Source of the DNA: an uncultured Eubacteriales bacterium
Lineage (GTDB): Bacteria; Bacillota; Clostridia; Oscillospirales; Oscillospiraceae
DNA: 7,649 nt
Direction: 5' to 3'
Assembly: GCA_900548615.1 (NCBI GenBank)
Contig: URKW01000092.1
Span: 1-7,649 of the forward strand
The notes below the pieces were generated by a model. The model was not told the DNA's origin. It searched no databases and worked only from the letters and a program-made list of their open reading frames with translations. The translations under genes and the position numbers were made by a program. Below, in pieces: positions 6,252 through 7,649 of this stretch (position 1 is its first letter; every line of letters starts with the position of its first letter).

Positions 6252-6273
6252 GGCGGGGTGACCACACCCCGCC
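6252..6273 (-). repeat. Hairpin B ahead of rimM
   Basis: GGCGGGGTG (6252-6260) pairs perfectly with CACCCCGCC (6265-6273) around an ACCA loop. Read on the minus strand it has the same form and TGGT loop as hairpin A, with the two inner base pairs changed on both arms. No U-run follows in either direction. Confidence 0.75.
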
Positions 6274-6307
6274 GTCCACCAAACACAACTTCAGGAGCTT
6301 TTACCAT

Positions 6308-6814
6308 ATGAAACAGGAACTCATCAACGTTGGCGCCATCGTCAACGCACACGGCATCCGGGGCGAGGTGAAGCTGAACCCCGTAGGCTTCGATCCGGAA
6401 TTTCTGGCGGAATTTGACCGCTTCAACATCGGCGGAAAGGAGACGGAGGTGCGCTCCTCCCGCGTTCACAAATCCGTGCTGCTGCTGACGCTGCCGGGGG
6501 TAGAGGACATGGACGCGGCGCTGGCCCTGAAGGGCAAGAGCGTGTCCATCTACGCCGAGGACGTGGAGCTGCCGGAGGGCGAATACTTCGATGTGGAGCT
6601 GGAGGGCTGCACAGTGCTGGACGACGCCACCGGAGAGGAGCTGGGCAAGCTGAAGCGTGTGCTGCACTACCCCGCCCACAAGGTCTATGAGGTGAAGGGC
6701 GCACGTGAGTATTTGATCCCCGCTGTGCCGGGGGTGTTCATCGCCTCGGTGGACATTGACGCGGGGGTGGTGCGCATCCACAACATGAAAGGACTGGCCA
6801 CCGATGAGAATTGA
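6308..6814 (+). CDS. rimM: Ribosome maturation factor RimM
   Basis: RimM is a cytoplasmic assembly factor that binds ribosomal protein S19 and the 30S head and helps 16S rRNA maturation. The 168-aa length is normal. The N-terminal RimM barrel (about 5-88) starts with the signature VGAIVNAHGIRGEVKL (8-23). The C-terminal PRC-barrel (about 93-163) runs from EYFDVELEGCTV to YLIPAVPGVFIASVDIDAG (135-153), the typical end of the family. I chose ATG 6308 because AGGAG (6293-6297) lies 10 nt upstream and homologues begin there; the frame stays open upstream into the hairpins. It overlaps trmD by 11 nt, the normal order. The usual upstream genes rpsP and khpA are missing; unrelated membrane genes lie 136 bp upstream instead. 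Confidence 0.96.
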   Translation: MKQELINVGAIVNAHGIRGEVKLNPVGFDPEFLAEFDRFNIGGKETEVRSSRVHKSVLLLTLPGVEDMDAALALKGKSVSIYAEDVELPEGEYFDVELEGCTVLDDATGEELGKLKRVLHYPAHKVYEVKGAREYLIPAVPGVFIASVDIDAGVVRIHNMKGLATDEN

Positions 6815-7589
6815 CATCATGACACTGTTCCCCGACGCCATCCACGCCATGATGGATCAGTCCATCATCGGCCGGGCACAGGAGCGGGGATATATCACCA
6901 TCGCCACCCACCAGATCCGGGACTACACCACCAACAAGCAGATGCAGGTGGACGACTATCCCTATGGCGGCGGCCGGGGCGCGGTGATGCAGGCCGATCC
7001 CCTGTACCGCTGCTGGCAGCACATCTGCGACGAGGCGGGACAGCGGGTGCACACCATCTACATGTCCCCTTGCGGCCGCACCTTTGACCAGCAGGTGGCC
7101 CGGGAATTGAAGGAACAGTATGACCATCTGATTCTTGTCTGCGGCCACTATGAGGGCGTGGACGAGCGGTTTCTGGAGGAATGCGTGGACGAGGAGCTTT
7201 CGCTGGGCGATTTTGTCCTGACCGGCGGCGAGATCCCCGCCATGGCGGTAGCGGACTGCCTGTGCCGCATGGTGCCCGGTGTACTGCCGGAGGAGAGCTG
7301 CTACACGGAGGAGAGCCACTGGGACGGCCTTTTGGAGTACCCCCAGTACTCCCGGCCTGAGGAGTGGCATGGCCGCAAGGTGCCTGCCGTGCTGCTGAGC
7401 GGCCATCACGGCAACGTGGCGGACTGGCGGAAAAAGGAGAGCTATAAGCGCACCATGCTGCGCCGTCCGGACATGTTCGCCAAGTTCGATGAAACGACGC
7501 TGACCACCAAGCATGACCGCAAGGTGCTGGCGGAGGCCAAGGCGGAGTTCGCTGCCATGCAGGCGGAAGCGGACAACAAAGCGGAATAA
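6804..7589 (+). CDS. trmD: tRNA (guanine-37-N1)-methyltransferase TrmD
   Basis: TrmD methylates G37 of tRNAs with a G at position 36 using S-adenosylmethionine, which prevents +1 frameshifting. The 261-aa protein has a SPOUT trefoil-knot domain (about 1-165) and a C-terminal tRNA-binding domain (about 175-261). Hallmarks are MRIDIMTLFP at the start, YPYGGGRGAVM (52-62), MSPCGRTF (87-94), GHYEGVDER (114-122), SLGDFVLTGGE (133-143), DGLLEYPQYSRP (174-185, with the catalytic-type Asp) and VLLSGHH (196-202). The GGGRG where many TrmDs have GGGPG is a mild variant. The start at 6804 sits inside the end of rimM; AAAGGA (6788-6793) lies 10 nt upstream. Co-transcription with rimM is therefore very likely. 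Confidence 0.97.
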   Translation: MRIDIMTLFPDAIHAMMDQSIIGRAQERGYITIATHQIRDYTTNKQMQVDDYPYGGGRGAVMQADPLYRCWQHICDEAGQRVHTIYMSPCGRTFDQQVARELKEQYDHLILVCGHYEGVDERFLEECVDEELSLGDFVLTGGEIPAMAVADCLCRMVPGVLPEESCYTEESHWDGLLEYPQYSRPEEWHGRKVPAVLLSGHHGNVADWRKKESYKRTMLRRPDMFAKFDETTLTTKHDRKVLAEAKAEFAAMQAEADNKAE

Positions 7590-7636
7590 GCCGTCCCGGC
7601 GTTCCCCGCAATCATACTGTACACAAGCACCCCCGC

Positions 7637-7649
7637 TGCCCGATGGGCA
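7637..7649 (+). terminator. Possible trmD terminator hairpin, cut by the window edge
   Basis: The window ends with TGCCC-GAT-GGGCA, a perfect 5-bp stem and 3-nt loop, preceded by a C-rich arm (about 7621-7636) that could extend the stem if its complement follows. No U-run can be seen because the sequence stops here. The 47 bases between the trmD stop and this hairpin contain nothing else I can name, and no rplS start. Confidence 0.35.

Noticed and set aside
6239..7611. Minus-strand frames opposite rimM and trmD
   Set aside because: They are low-complexity antisense translations; both sense genes carry full family signatures.

Overview
The base composition (GC-rich genes, AT-rich promoters), strong Shine-Dalgarno sites, a T-box leader ahead of pheST and the dense GC-rich palindromes between genes suggest a GC-rich member of the Clostridia, possibly an Oscillospiraceae-like gut Firmicute. 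The genus cannot be fixed from this window. Most of the content is housekeeping translation machinery.

Left part (73-4085, minus strand): a phenylalanyl-tRNA synthetase operon. Read in its own direction it has an AT-rich upstream tract, a good sigma-70-type promoter (4085-4057), a T-box riboswitch with a UUC (Phe) specifier and the conserved T-box sequence, an intrinsic terminator (3839-3799), a roughly 137-nt imperfect palindrome (3604-3740), then pheS (345 aa) and pheT (813 aa) 15 nt apart. PheS is divergent at several active-site positions.

Centre (4086-6171): a short intergenic stretch with two small hairpins, then a LysR-family regulator on the minus strand. Divergent from it is a two-gene plus-strand unit encoding unrecognised small membrane proteins (174 and 108 aa, overlapping by 4 nt). 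The shared 147-157-bp region between them has a recognisable promoter in each direction and a T-N11-A dyad. This divergon is the least explained part of the window and the best candidate for a new local regulatory unit, though its function is unknown.

Right part (6172-7649, plus strand): a spacer with two related hairpins in opposite orientation, then rimM and trmD overlapping by 11 nt. RimM acts in 30S maturation and TrmD makes m1G37 in tRNA. The usual upstream neighbours of this cluster (rpsP and a KH-domain gene) are absent, and no rplS start is seen before the window ends. The last bases look like the 5' arm and loop of a hairpin cut off by the window edge. I see no mobile element with a transposase, no CRISPR array, no tRNA or rRNA gene, and no convincing evidence of a large new system.
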